Shown: in pieces, positions 16,465-23,681 of the stretch
Layout: every line of letters starts with the position of its first letter
Position numbering within the stretch: the stretch's first letter is position 1
DNA from: Acidobacteriota bacterium
Lineage (GTDB): Bacteria > Acidobacteriota > Terriglobia > Terriglobales > Acidobacteriaceae
NCBI GenBank assembly: GCA_021793595.1
Contig: JAJYSL010000017.1
Span: forward strand, 1 to 38,838
Length of the DNA stretch: 38,838 nt
Reading direction: 5' to 3'
Translations under genes and position numbers: made by a program
Notes under the pieces: generated by a model
Seen by the model: only the letters and a program-made list of their open reading frames with translations
What the model was told of the DNA's origin: nothing
The model's database searches: none

Positions 16465-16989
16465 CTAGTGATTCTGCTCGCTGACTCCAGCATAACCTTC
16501 CGTGGCGAGAGCACTCAGGATTTGATCCACCATGGCTGAAACTGTCTGGTCGATGGAAATTTGAATGGCATCCTGCGGGGGCTCCAGGGTTGCCAGCTGG
16601 CTGGGCAACAGCGACTCCGGCATGTAGTGGCCGTGGCGAGCTTCCATACGCTGGCGAATCAGCTCTGGCGGTCCAGCGAGGAATACAAAGCGGACGGAGC
16701 GGGGTCCGGTGCCGTCTGTTAGCTCAGTGCGGTATGACTGCTTCAACGCCGAGCAGGCGAGGATGCCGTTTCTGCCGTCGCGAAGCCAGGCGACAATTTG
16801 CTGGTGCAGGCTTTGCAGCCAGGGTTGGCGATCTTCATCGGTCAGCGGAACGCCGGCATGCATTTTGGCGCGGTTGGCTGCGGAATGGAAATCATCGGCA
16901 TCGGCAAACGACCATCCAGTGCGAGCCGCCAAAGCTTCGCCCACCGTGGTCTTGCCGGTTCCCGTGACACCCATCAGTACAACTACCAT
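16465..16989 (-). CDS. gntK: Gluconokinase
   Basis: This 174-residue P-loop kinase phosphorylates D-gluconate to 6-phosphogluconate, feeding the pentose phosphate and Entner-Doudoroff pathways. It carries Walker A GVTGTGKTT (8-16) and the gluconate-binding DADDFHSAANRAKMHAGVPL block (about 30-49) followed by TDEDRQPWL, both diagnostic for the family. Other family blocks are ILACSALKQSYR and GHYMPESLLPSQLATLEPP. The length is normal (about 165-180). A purine-rich AAAGGGA lies 8-10 bases before the ATG. The gene begins 3 bp after the SCO1-like gene ends, an odd partner for a sugar kinase. No gluconate permease or dehydrogenase is in the window. Confidence 0.93.
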   Translation of the reverse strand: MVVVLMGVTGTGKTTVGEALAARTGWSFADADDFHSAANRAKMHAGVPLTDEDRQPWLQSLHQQIVAWLRDGRNGILACSALKQSYRTELTDGTGPRSVRFVFLAGPPELIRQRMEARHGHYMPESLLPSQLATLEPPQDAIQISIDQTVSAMVDQILSALATEGYAGVSEQNH

Positions 16990-16992
16990 CGG

Positions 16993-17910
16993 CTATTTTC
17001 CCTTTTGTAGAATCTGCTGAATATCTTTGAGCGCCTGCTGCGGCGTCCATGTATTGGAGGGATACCAGGCGCGAATTTTTCCATCCGGACCGATCACGGC
17101 GGTAGAGACGGAATGGGTGACGATCTTCCCCTTGGAGGAGGCCACGGCGACATCAAACCACTGCAATACAGATGCAAGCCTGGCCGGAGAAGGTGCAGCA
17201 AAATCCCAATGCTGAAAGGTTTCTTTGGTGTATCGGCCGGTGTATGCGCCACCGTAGCTGCGCAAAACAGCGGGCGTGTCGTATTTGGGGTCGAAACTGA
17301 TGCTGAGCAGGTGGGTTTTGGCGTAGAGTCCGGGATCGGCGGCCAACAGTTGATCCAAATGGGCGAAGTTGCGGCTCATCAACGGACAGAACTGGGACGA
17401 GGCGCAGCGGGTGTAGATGAAAGTGAGCACCAGCACCTTGCCGCGAAATTGCTTCAGGGAGACTTGGCGATTGTTTTGATTCAGAAAATGAAAATCCGGT
17501 ACGGAGTCGCCAATTTGCGGCACGTGGTATTGCACCGGCGGTAGCACGTTCAGGTTCGCCTGCTGCACGACGACAATATTGCTGAGCACCGCACCTTGGG
17601 CAGCCAACTGCAACTGGGCAGTGATTTTGTCGCCGGGATGCAGTTCGGAGGCTACGGAAGGATTCTGCAGTGTATAGGCCATGGTCATAGCTTCCATCAC
17701 GCCGGGAATCGCTTCCGTGTCGAGTGCAATGACGCCATCTTTTTGATCGACAGAAACCACTTTGCCGCGGATGGAATATTGCTTTTGCGACGAGGCGGTA
17801 GCGCCCGTCTTAGCCGGCGGCGGCCCCGAATGGCAGCCGAGAATGCCGAGCGATGCGCCGAGCAAGGCGATGCTCAGCGAGGCGGGGAAGCGCGACTTGA
17901 AAGGTGCCAT
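16993..17910 (-). CDS. SCO1/SenC-type copper lipoprotein with N-terminal CusF-like domain
   Basis: This 305-residue lipoprotein (lipobox LGC, Cys26) probably binds copper in the periplasm and delivers it, for example to cytochrome oxidase, or acts as a thiol reductase. The N-terminal domain (about 44-115) resembles CusF-type copper-binding domains and has Met72, Met75 and Met77 (VMEAMTM). The C-terminal thioredoxin-like SCO domain (about 135-300) has Cys169 and Cys175 and the conserved His266 (VTHSVS). The cysteines are spaced CX5C (CASSQFC) rather than the classical CX3C, a variant I believe is common in fused SCO proteins. AAGGAG before the ATG at 17910 overlaps the receptor stop, so translation is coupled. 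A further 20 codons upstream are open but lack a ribosome site. Confidence 0.9.
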   Translation of the reverse strand: MAPFKSRFPASLSIALLGASLGILGCHSGPPPAKTGATASSQKQYSIRGKVVSVDQKDGVIALDTEAIPGVMEAMTMAYTLQNPSVASELHPGDKITAQLQLAAQGAVLSNIVVVQQANLNVLPPVQYHVPQIGDSVPDFHFLNQNNRQVSLKQFRGKVLVLTFIYTRCASSQFCPLMSRNFAHLDQLLAADPGLYAKTHLLSISFDPKYDTPAVLRSYGGAYTGRYTKETFQHWDFAAPSPARLASVLQWFDVAVASSKGKIVTHSVSTAVIGPDGKIRAWYPSNTWTPQQALKDIQQILQKGK

Positions 17911-17920
17911 CAACAACTCC

Positions 17921-20227
17921 TTATTTGTGGAACAGGCGACCGTAGGTGAAATGGTAGCGAAGTGCGCCATAATACTGACGCGGTGCGTTGTAGTGGAAGC
18001 CGCCGAAGGTGAGGCTATTGTCCAACAGCACGCGATGGTTGGTCACATTCGTCATGTTGGCGGTGAGCGTGAATGTCTTTCGAAGTGTTTTTCCCAGAGA
18101 AATGCTCAGGTTGGTATCGTGGGGCAAATATTCTTCCTGGTAGGGCGAGTTTGGATTGCCATACTCCCCATTGGTGAAGCCCGAACCGTAATAGAAGTTG
18201 AAGGAACCGAAGGCGTTGCCGGGCAGGTTTGCATTCATTCCAAAGTTAAGCGTGTTTCTCTGATCATGATCGACCGGAACATAGTTAAATCCAGAATCGC
18301 ACTGCGGAGCGGTGATGGGAACGCAAACCAGGCCGCCTGTTATGGCCCCGCGCTGCTGCGCTAGTTGGTTGGAGTAGGCAAGGTGGGCTTGCCCAAAGCG
18401 CCATAAAGTGGGGGATTGCAAGGTCAGCTCCCAGCCCTGAATGAGCGCCCCATCGACGGTGATAGGGAAAAAAATGTTGGATTCGCCGACGTTGGAGTGA
18501 TCAAGAAAATTGTTGGCGCGGGTCTCGAAATTGTCCGCATCCAGCAACCATCCGCGCAAAGGAATCTGAACGCCGAATTGATGTTCCTCATCCCGTTCGC
18601 CATGCAGCGGGAGGAAGGCCGTATTGTTGCTGTTCGCATAGCCGATCAGCGGCCCGGATGCGGTGAGCAGCGGCGGGGGCTGATAGTAATGGCCATAGAA
18701 CGCGCGGAAGACCCAATCGATTTTCGGGATCTGGATGGCGATTCCGAACCGCGGGTCGACTTCGAGCTGCGTGATGCTGGACATGAACTGGGACGCTCGC
18801 AGTCCGGCGATGAGAGTGAGCCATCGCGTCGCTTTGAAATTGTCGGAGACGTACTCCTCTGTCAGGCCCGCGGCAGCACCGTTGCGAAGCAGAAAATTCT
18901 GATAACTGCCGTTGTTGAACAAGGCGCCGAAGACGTAGCTGTCGTGCTGGCCGAAGGAATAAAACCCGCCGGCTATCGTATTTCTCGCGACTTGCGTGGT
19001 GAGAGAAGCCTGCGCGCCTGCATAGTTCGAGGCGCGATCGGCGGTGGTTGCGATCGGCAGATCGTTCGGGTTGGGAGTGTAGTTGCCGCTGTTGTAGTGG
19101 TAATAGGGCGATAGCTGCAGAAAGGTGGTGGGGTTGAAGGTGTGAACCCAGGAGAAAGCAGAAAATCCATCTACCTCATGTTGGCTGTCGCGCAAGCCGC
19201 TGGAGTCGTACTGCTTGTTTTCATAGTCGTTGGGATTGGGATCGTAGGGAATCTGAAAATAATCCGTGCGAACTTGCGACACTAGCCGTAGCTGGTCTTG
19301 CGGTGTGCGATTGTAGACGAATGAAGAAAAACCGCCATAGCCGTTGGCCGCGTCATGGTACGGTTTCGGAATCGGAGGCATCATGCCATAGTTGGTGCGG
19401 TTTCCGTTGAGGCTGGCATAGTAGGCGAACTTTTCCGTGTGACTGCCGAAGTTGAGCTGATCGTCTGTCTGATAATAGTTTCCGCCGCTGAGTAGCAGCT
19501 CCGCGTCGTTGTCGCGATCGAATCCTGTGCGCGGTGAGACGTCAAAGACGCCATAGGTGCGGTCACCCACGTCGGCGTTATAGCTGCCCCGCAGCACCTC
19601 CAGGTTGCTGATGTCTTTTGGATCGATTTGTGGACCCAGGTTGTCGGCGATGTTGGTGTTTGGAATCTCGACACCATCGATTTGCCAGCTGACCTGGTGG
19701 CCGCCGCGCATGTGCAACATGTCATGCACGATGTATGCGCCGGGCACATAATCGGTAATCATCGTGAGGCTATCGGTCAGGTTTGCAGCCGGAGTGCGAT
19801 CAATGGCTTTGCGATTGATCAGAGTAGTGGGGGTGACGGAATTCCCATTTACCACATTCGCGTTTGCAGTGATCTGCACAGACTGCTGAATGCTGCCCAC
19901 CTGCAGCGGAAAATGGAGAATGGGCGAGTTGTCTGAAAACACCGTGAGGGACTGGCGCAGAACGTTGAATCCGGGGCTCTGAATCGTGATGGTGTAGGCC
20001 CCCAAGGGCAGCGTAGGAAAGGAGAAATAGCCGTTGCGATCGGTGTGCGCGGTTTGAGCAACCTGAGAATCTGTTGCGCGGATCGTGACTTGTGCGTTCG
20101 CGATTGGACGATGCTGAGAATCATGCACGATGCCTTGGACTTGGCCGAACACAGTGGCACGCGATGGCCTGACGCCAATCAAAATCAACAAGGCCACCAG
20201 AATTGTCAGCCTGAATGTGCGTTGCAT
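17921..20227 (-). CDS. TonB-dependent outer-membrane receptor with carboxypeptidase-like N-terminal domain
   Basis: This protein of about 768 residues imports a ligand across the outer membrane using TonB energy. A signal peptide (QRTFRLTILVALLILIGV, then RPSRA) is followed by a carboxypeptidase regulatory-like domain (about 25-105; GQVQGIVHDSQHRPIANAQV). A plug domain follows (about 125-240, with MLHMRGGHQVSWQIDGVEIP and LEVLRGSYNADVGDRTYGVF), then a beta-barrel to the C-terminus. Start 20227 (ATG) gives a clean signal peptide; a GTG at 20266 is possible and neither has a good Shine-Dalgarno. The barrel ends YGRLFHK, so the last residue is not the usual aromatic. The SCO gene starts 10 bp downstream with its Shine-Dalgarno across the stop, which suggests a copper or metallophore ligand. 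Confidence 0.9.
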   Translation of the reverse strand: MQRTFRLTILVALLILIGVRPSRATVFGQVQGIVHDSQHRPIANAQVTIRATDSQVAQTAHTDRNGYFSFPTLPLGAYTITIQSPGFNVLRQSLTVFSDNSPILHFPLQVGSIQQSVQITANANVVNGNSVTPTTLINRKAIDRTPAANLTDSLTMITDYVPGAYIVHDMLHMRGGHQVSWQIDGVEIPNTNIADNLGPQIDPKDISNLEVLRGSYNADVGDRTYGVFDVSPRTGFDRDNDAELLLSGGNYYQTDDQLNFGSHTEKFAYYASLNGNRTNYGMMPPIPKPYHDAANGYGGFSSFVYNRTPQDQLRLVSQVRTDYFQIPYDPNPNDYENKQYDSSGLRDSQHEVDGFSAFSWVHTFNPTTFLQLSPYYHYNSGNYTPNPNDLPIATTADRASNYAGAQASLTTQVARNTIAGGFYSFGQHDSYVFGALFNNGSYQNFLLRNGAAAGLTEEYVSDNFKATRWLTLIAGLRASQFMSSITQLEVDPRFGIAIQIPKIDWVFRAFYGHYYQPPPLLTASGPLIGYANSNNTAFLPLHGERDEEHQFGVQIPLRGWLLDADNFETRANNFLDHSNVGESNIFFPITVDGALIQGWELTLQSPTLWRFGQAHLAYSNQLAQQRGAITGGLVCVPITAPQCDSGFNYVPVDHDQRNTLNFGMNANLPGNAFGSFNFYYGSGFTNGEYGNPNSPYQEEYLPHDTNLSISLGKTLRKTFTLTANMTNVTNHRVLLDNSLTFGGFHYNAPRQYYGALRYHFTYGRLFHK

Positions 20228-20375
20228 ACTCTTCGCTTTCGGTGATTCCACAGATGGGGCTGTCACAATTCGACGGACACGACGGCCCTAGTCAGGCCGA
20301 TGCACACGGAGGATTTCCCTGTGCGGACAAGACTTCAAGCAATCCTGTGCGTGACGGATCGGGACCTGGATACGT

Positions 20376-20765
20376 CTAGGCCTGGAAGATGGAAATGGAG
20401 AAATTTGCAGCAGGAGGCGCACGTGCGGACCGGGACCGTGCAAGACGCATGAGGAGAAAGGACGGAGCGAGGACGGCAACGTTTTCCGCAAAAGCAGTAT
20501 TCGAAGAGAGTGCCGGAGGAGTGGCGGCCACAGCGACGACTGCGGGACTGATAGTGATTTTCCACAGCGGGCACGGAGCAGGTCGCACCGTCGTCTGCGT
20601 GCCGGAGTCGGCCAGCGTCAGCATCTCCATCATCATGCAGTGATGGGCGCCGTTGCGACGGCAGCAGGCTGGCAGGCTGGCATCCGCCTGGGCGCTGGCA
20701 ACGAGCGGCTGCAGCGGCAACAAAGCCGTCAATAGCAGCAGTATCGACGCAAACCATCGCCTCAT
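20376..20765 (-). CDS. Small exported Cys/His/Met-rich protein, putative metal-binding
   Basis: This 129-residue protein has a clear signal peptide (RRWFASILLLLTALLPLQPL, cleavage near VASA-QA). It is followed by a compact cluster of metal-type ligands: CC at 34-35, HHC at 41-43, MMM at 44-46 and Met48. A second Cys lies at 65. The middle (about 72-105) is hydrophobic and may be a membrane helix; the C-terminus is basic and Arg-rich. I know similar LPACCRR-type motifs in small Acidobacterial exported proteins but no characterised function. The gene lies 149 bp upstream of the TonB receptor and the SCO gene on the same strand, so a role in copper or other soft-metal handling is a reasonable inference. 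The ATG has no strong Shine-Dalgarno. Confidence 0.65.
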   Translation of the reverse strand: MRRWFASILLLLTALLPLQPLVASAQADASLPACCRRNGAHHCMMMEMLTLADSGTQTTVRPAPCPLWKITISPAVVAVAATPPALSSNTAFAENVAVLAPSFLLMRLARSRSARAPPAANFSISIFQA

Positions 20766-20847
20766 GGCCACAGGATACCATCGCGACCACGCCATTGGCT
20801 GGTGCTCCACTGCGTCGTCGTATAACGTGGAACTGTCTCCGTTCGAC

Positions 20848-21966
20848 ATGGCGGCTACCCGGAGAGAGATGCGAAGCGAAAACGAATTGTTGCAAGAACT
20901 AGGGCGGAATATCGATGGCGCCGCCGTCATTACAAGCACTGTGCGTGCCGCTCGAGCGCTGCGGCAACAATACAGCCGGCAACAGCAAATCGCCGGGCGA
21001 CAGGGCTGGAGGAGTCCGCAGATCCTGGCGTGGGAGCCATGGCTGAAAACGCTGTGGGATGCTGCCATCCTTTGCGGAGCTGAGACGCGCATCTTGCTGA
21101 ACAACGCGCAGGAAGGTGAGCTGTGGCTGCAGGTGTTGGCGCAGGACGAAGCCAGCAGGCAGACAATTTCGGTTGAGGGTCTCGCCCGGCAAACGCAGCA
21201 GGCCTGGCAGGCCATGCATCAGTATCGGGTGGAGCTGAGAGAGATTCGCAACGACGACAACATCGACGCGAAAGCTTTTTCACGGTGGGCAGCGGAGCTG
21301 GAGAAAGTTTGTCGGCAAAAGCAGTTTCTGTCGTCTTCGCAAGTCGAGAGCGAGCTTGCAAACCTGGTTCAAGCCAGAAAAGTACCGCTGCCGGAAACGA
21401 TATTTCTGGTTGGATTTGATCGGACGACGCCCGCACAAGAACTCCTGAACAATGCGCTGCGCGCGGTGGGATGCCAGGTCGAGTTGGTTGAGGTGGAGTC
21501 CTCCATGGGGGGGCGCGCATCAACTTCGGCTATCACATTCGCACGCACGCTGGAGGAAGAGATCGAGAGCGCGGCGCAATGGGTCCGAGCCACGCTTCTT
21601 GAAAATCCCAATCAGCGAATCGGTGTCGTCATGCCGTCCCTGGGAGAAATGCGCGATCGCCTCGATGCCGTCTTCCGGCGGGTGCTGGCACCGTCTTCCA
21701 TGGAGATCCATGCAGCGAATGCGCGACTGCCGTATGAGTTTTCCTTAGGCGTGCCGATGGATCGCATGCCCGCGGTGCGCACGGCGCTGACGCTGCTGGT
21801 GTGGCTGGACATGTCATTGCCGCCGGAAGACGCGTCGTGGCTGGTGGTGCATGGAGGCTTCGGTTCTGGGCCTTCTGATGTACGGGCGACTCTGGACAAG
21901 AAGTTTCGCGAGCGCAAATTCCGATTGGGCGGCAAAGTATCTTTTTCGACTTTCAAGAGTGGCTGA
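20848..21966 (+). CDS. AddB-like DNA repair nuclease subunit, N-terminal part (frame broken)
   Basis: This is the first part of an AddB-like protein (type 'probable DNA repair protein') that pairs with the AddA-like helicase downstream. It covers the inactive helicase-like region and has no Walker A: the place is taken by GAAVITSTVRAARALRQQY. Later blocks include RIGVVMPSLGEMRDRLDAVF and LPYEFSLGVPMDRMP. Start candidates are ATG 20848 and ATG 20869; the latter has GGAG 4 bases upstream. A longer frame to 20653 would run over the divergent small gene and is not favoured. The frame ends early in [11 protein letters not shown] -1 shift at the T5 run (21942-21946) changes this to [12 protein letters not shown] and joins the next reading frame. 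The composite would be about 944 residues. Confidence 0.8.
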   Translation: MAATRREMRSENELLQELGRNIDGAAVITSTVRAARALRQQYSRQQQIAGRQGWRSPQILAWEPWLKTLWDAAILCGAETRILLNNAQEGELWLQVLAQDEASRQTISVEGLARQTQQAWQAMHQYRVELREIRNDDNIDAKAFSRWAAELEKVCRQKQFLSSSQVESELANLVQARKVPLPETIFLVGFDRTTPAQELLNNALRAVGCQVELVEVESSMGGRASTSAITFARTLEEEIESAAQWVRATLLENPNQRIGVVMPSLGEMRDRLDAVFRRVLAPSSMEIHAANARLPYEFSLGVPMDRMPAVRTALTLLVWLDMSLPPEDASWLVVHGGFGSGPSDVRATLDKKFRERKFRLGGKVSFSTFKSG

Positions 21967-23681
21967 CGCGCGGCGGAGTCGGCGAGGATTGCTCATCGCT
22001 GCGACGATCTCTTGAGCGCGTCGCTGTGGCGGCAAAACGCGCGGACCTGAAGCAACATCGTTCGTATGCCGATTGGAGAGAAGCGATGGAAGAGCTTCTG
22101 TCCGCGTCAGAATGGAACTTGCTGACGGCGACGGATAGCGCGGAATATCAACTGCTGCGGCGGTGGAACACGCTGTTGAATGAGCTTTCTTCGTTGAGCG
22201 CTGTGACAGATTCGGTGTCGTTTTCCGACGCAATCAGACGGTTGCAATCTCTGGCTGGGACGACGCTGTTCACGTTGGAAACGAGACATGCGCCGGTACA
22301 AATTCTCGGCATATCTGAGGCGGGCGGACTGACATTCGACCGAATCTGGTGGATGAATGCACAGGCGGCCAGTTGGCCACCGCACGGCCATGCACAGCCA
22401 TTTTTGCCGTGGAGTGTGCAGCGAGCCGCACATATGCCCTATGCCGATCCGGTTGTGGACGCTGCTTTTGCGGAACGCGTGACACGGCGAATTCTGAACT
22501 CTGCGCCGTCGGGGATTGTGAGTTGTGCGCTACAGGAAAACGATCCTACGACTGCAAGCGCACATGTTCCCAGCCCGGAGATCGCCATCTCGCCAGTAGT
22601 TCGCATCGCATTGCCGGAGGTTTCACCGATTGCAATGGGAGAATTTCTGTCGAGCGAGATTGAAGGGAAGATCAGTCCCGAAGGTGAGGACTCTTCCGCG
22701 CTGGAAACTGTCGACGAAGAACCTGCGATTCCATTTCAGGGAACCCAGGTGCGCAGCGGCGTCACGTTTCTGAAGGATCAAGCCGCATGTCCATTTCGAG
22801 CCTTCGCGGAGATGCGGCTGGCGGCAGAACCGGTCGAACAGGCTGATGGCGGGCTCCCTGCGAAGGCGCAGGGGATCATTCTGCACGAAGTGTTGCAGCG
22901 CTTTTGGGACGGAATGAAGTCGCAGAAACGGTTGCTCGAAAGTACAGAGGACGAGTGCCGCGAAAAGTTGCGCACCCATATCCATCACGCGTTGCAGCGG
23001 TTCCGGGAGCACGCCGACGAATCGTGGCAGCGAGCCTTACTGGACATTGAGGGGGACCGCATTGAGAAGCGCCTTATGCAGTGGCTGGAGTTTGAAAAAC
23101 GGCGGCCCGATTTTACCGTAGTGAAAACGGAAGCTGCGCTGGAGCAGATGCATTTGGGCGGTGTGGAACTTCGCTGCCGCATCGATCGCATCGATCAGGT
23201 GGAACAGGGGATGGTGCTACTGGATTACAAGACTGGCAAGGTCGACAGCAAAGCCTGCGATGGGGAGCGTCCGGATGAACCGCAGCTGCCTGCATACGCG
23301 GTATTGCGAGAGGACTCTGCGAGCGATGGAACACCCCTGGCAGGAATTGCTTTTGTCGGGCTTCATCCGAGAGACGTTGATTTGACGGTGATCGGTTCTG
23401 TTGCGGGGGTATTTCCGGTGGCGCCTGGAGCCAGAAGCAATCCTCGCGAGAACCTGTCGCCCGAGGGATTGCAGCAGCAGCAGCAGGAGTGGCGAACGAC
23501 GCTGACGCGGCTTGCGGAAGATTTTGTTGTGGGGGTGGCTGTCGTCGACCCGAAAAAGGGGCGTGAGACTTGCCGCTATTGCGCGCAGGGTTTGTTGTGC
23601 AGGATTCGCGAGGCCGAGGACGTCGGCGACGGTTCCGACGAGATTGCATCGGCCAGCGAATCGGGGAGTTTCGATCGATGA
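21945..23681 (+). CDS. AddB-like DNA repair nuclease subunit, C-terminal part (frame broken)
   Basis: This frame continues the gene above after a -1 shift. It has no good start of its own: GTG 22026 lies within conserved-looking sequence and lacks a Shine-Dalgarno. It carries the C-terminal PD-(D/E)XK nuclease. [12 protein letters not shown] supplies the conserved His, and the catalytic core is LRCRIDRID with VLLDYKTGK (Asp about 793, Lys about 795 of the composite). Four cysteines sit where AddB and Dna2 nucleases bind a 4Fe-4S cluster: Cys648 in ACPFRAF and Cys909, 912 and 918 in [10 protein letters not shown]. The nuclease therefore looks intact although the reading frame is interrupted upstream. 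The stop overlaps the AddA-like ATG (ATGA at 23678-23681). Confidence 0.82.
   Translation, partial: FDFQEWLTRGGVGEDCSSLRRSLERVAVAAKRADLKQHRSYADWREAMEELLSASEWNLLTATDSAEYQLLRRWNTLLNELSSLSAVTDSVSFSDAIRRLQSLAGTTLFTLETRHAPVQILGISEAGGLTFDRIWWMNAQAASWPPHGHAQPFLPWSVQRAAHMPYADPVVDAAFAERVTRRILNSAPSGIVSCALQENDPTTASAHVPSPEIAISPVVRIALPEVSPIAMGEFLSSEIEGKISPEGEDSSALETVDEEPAIPFQGTQVRSGVTFLKDQAACPFRAFAEMRLAAEPVEQADGGLPAKAQGIILHEVLQRFWDGMKSQKRLLESTEDECREKLRTHIHHALQRFREHADESWQRALLDIEGDRIEKRLMQWLEFEKRRPDFTVVKTEAALEQMHLGGVELRCRIDRIDQVEQGMVLLDYKTGKVDSKACDGERPDEPQLPAYAVLREDSASDGTPLAGIAFVGLHPRDVDLTVIGSVAGVFPVAPGARSNPRENLSPEGLQQQQQEWRTTLTRLAEDFVVGVAVVDPKKGRETCRYCAQGLLCRIREAEDVGDGSDEIASASESGSFDR

Noticed and set aside
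20653..20847. N-terminal extension of the AddB-like gene up to 20653
   Set aside because: The added residues do not resemble the family, lack a ribosome-binding site and run over the divergent small exported protein gene.
21934..21950. Programmed -1 frameshifting as the explanation for the split AddB-like gene
   Set aside because: There is no full X-XXY-YYZ slippery heptamer and I see no pseudoknot or strong stem just downstream. Single-codon slippage on TTT remains possible, but a lost base in a T run is simpler.
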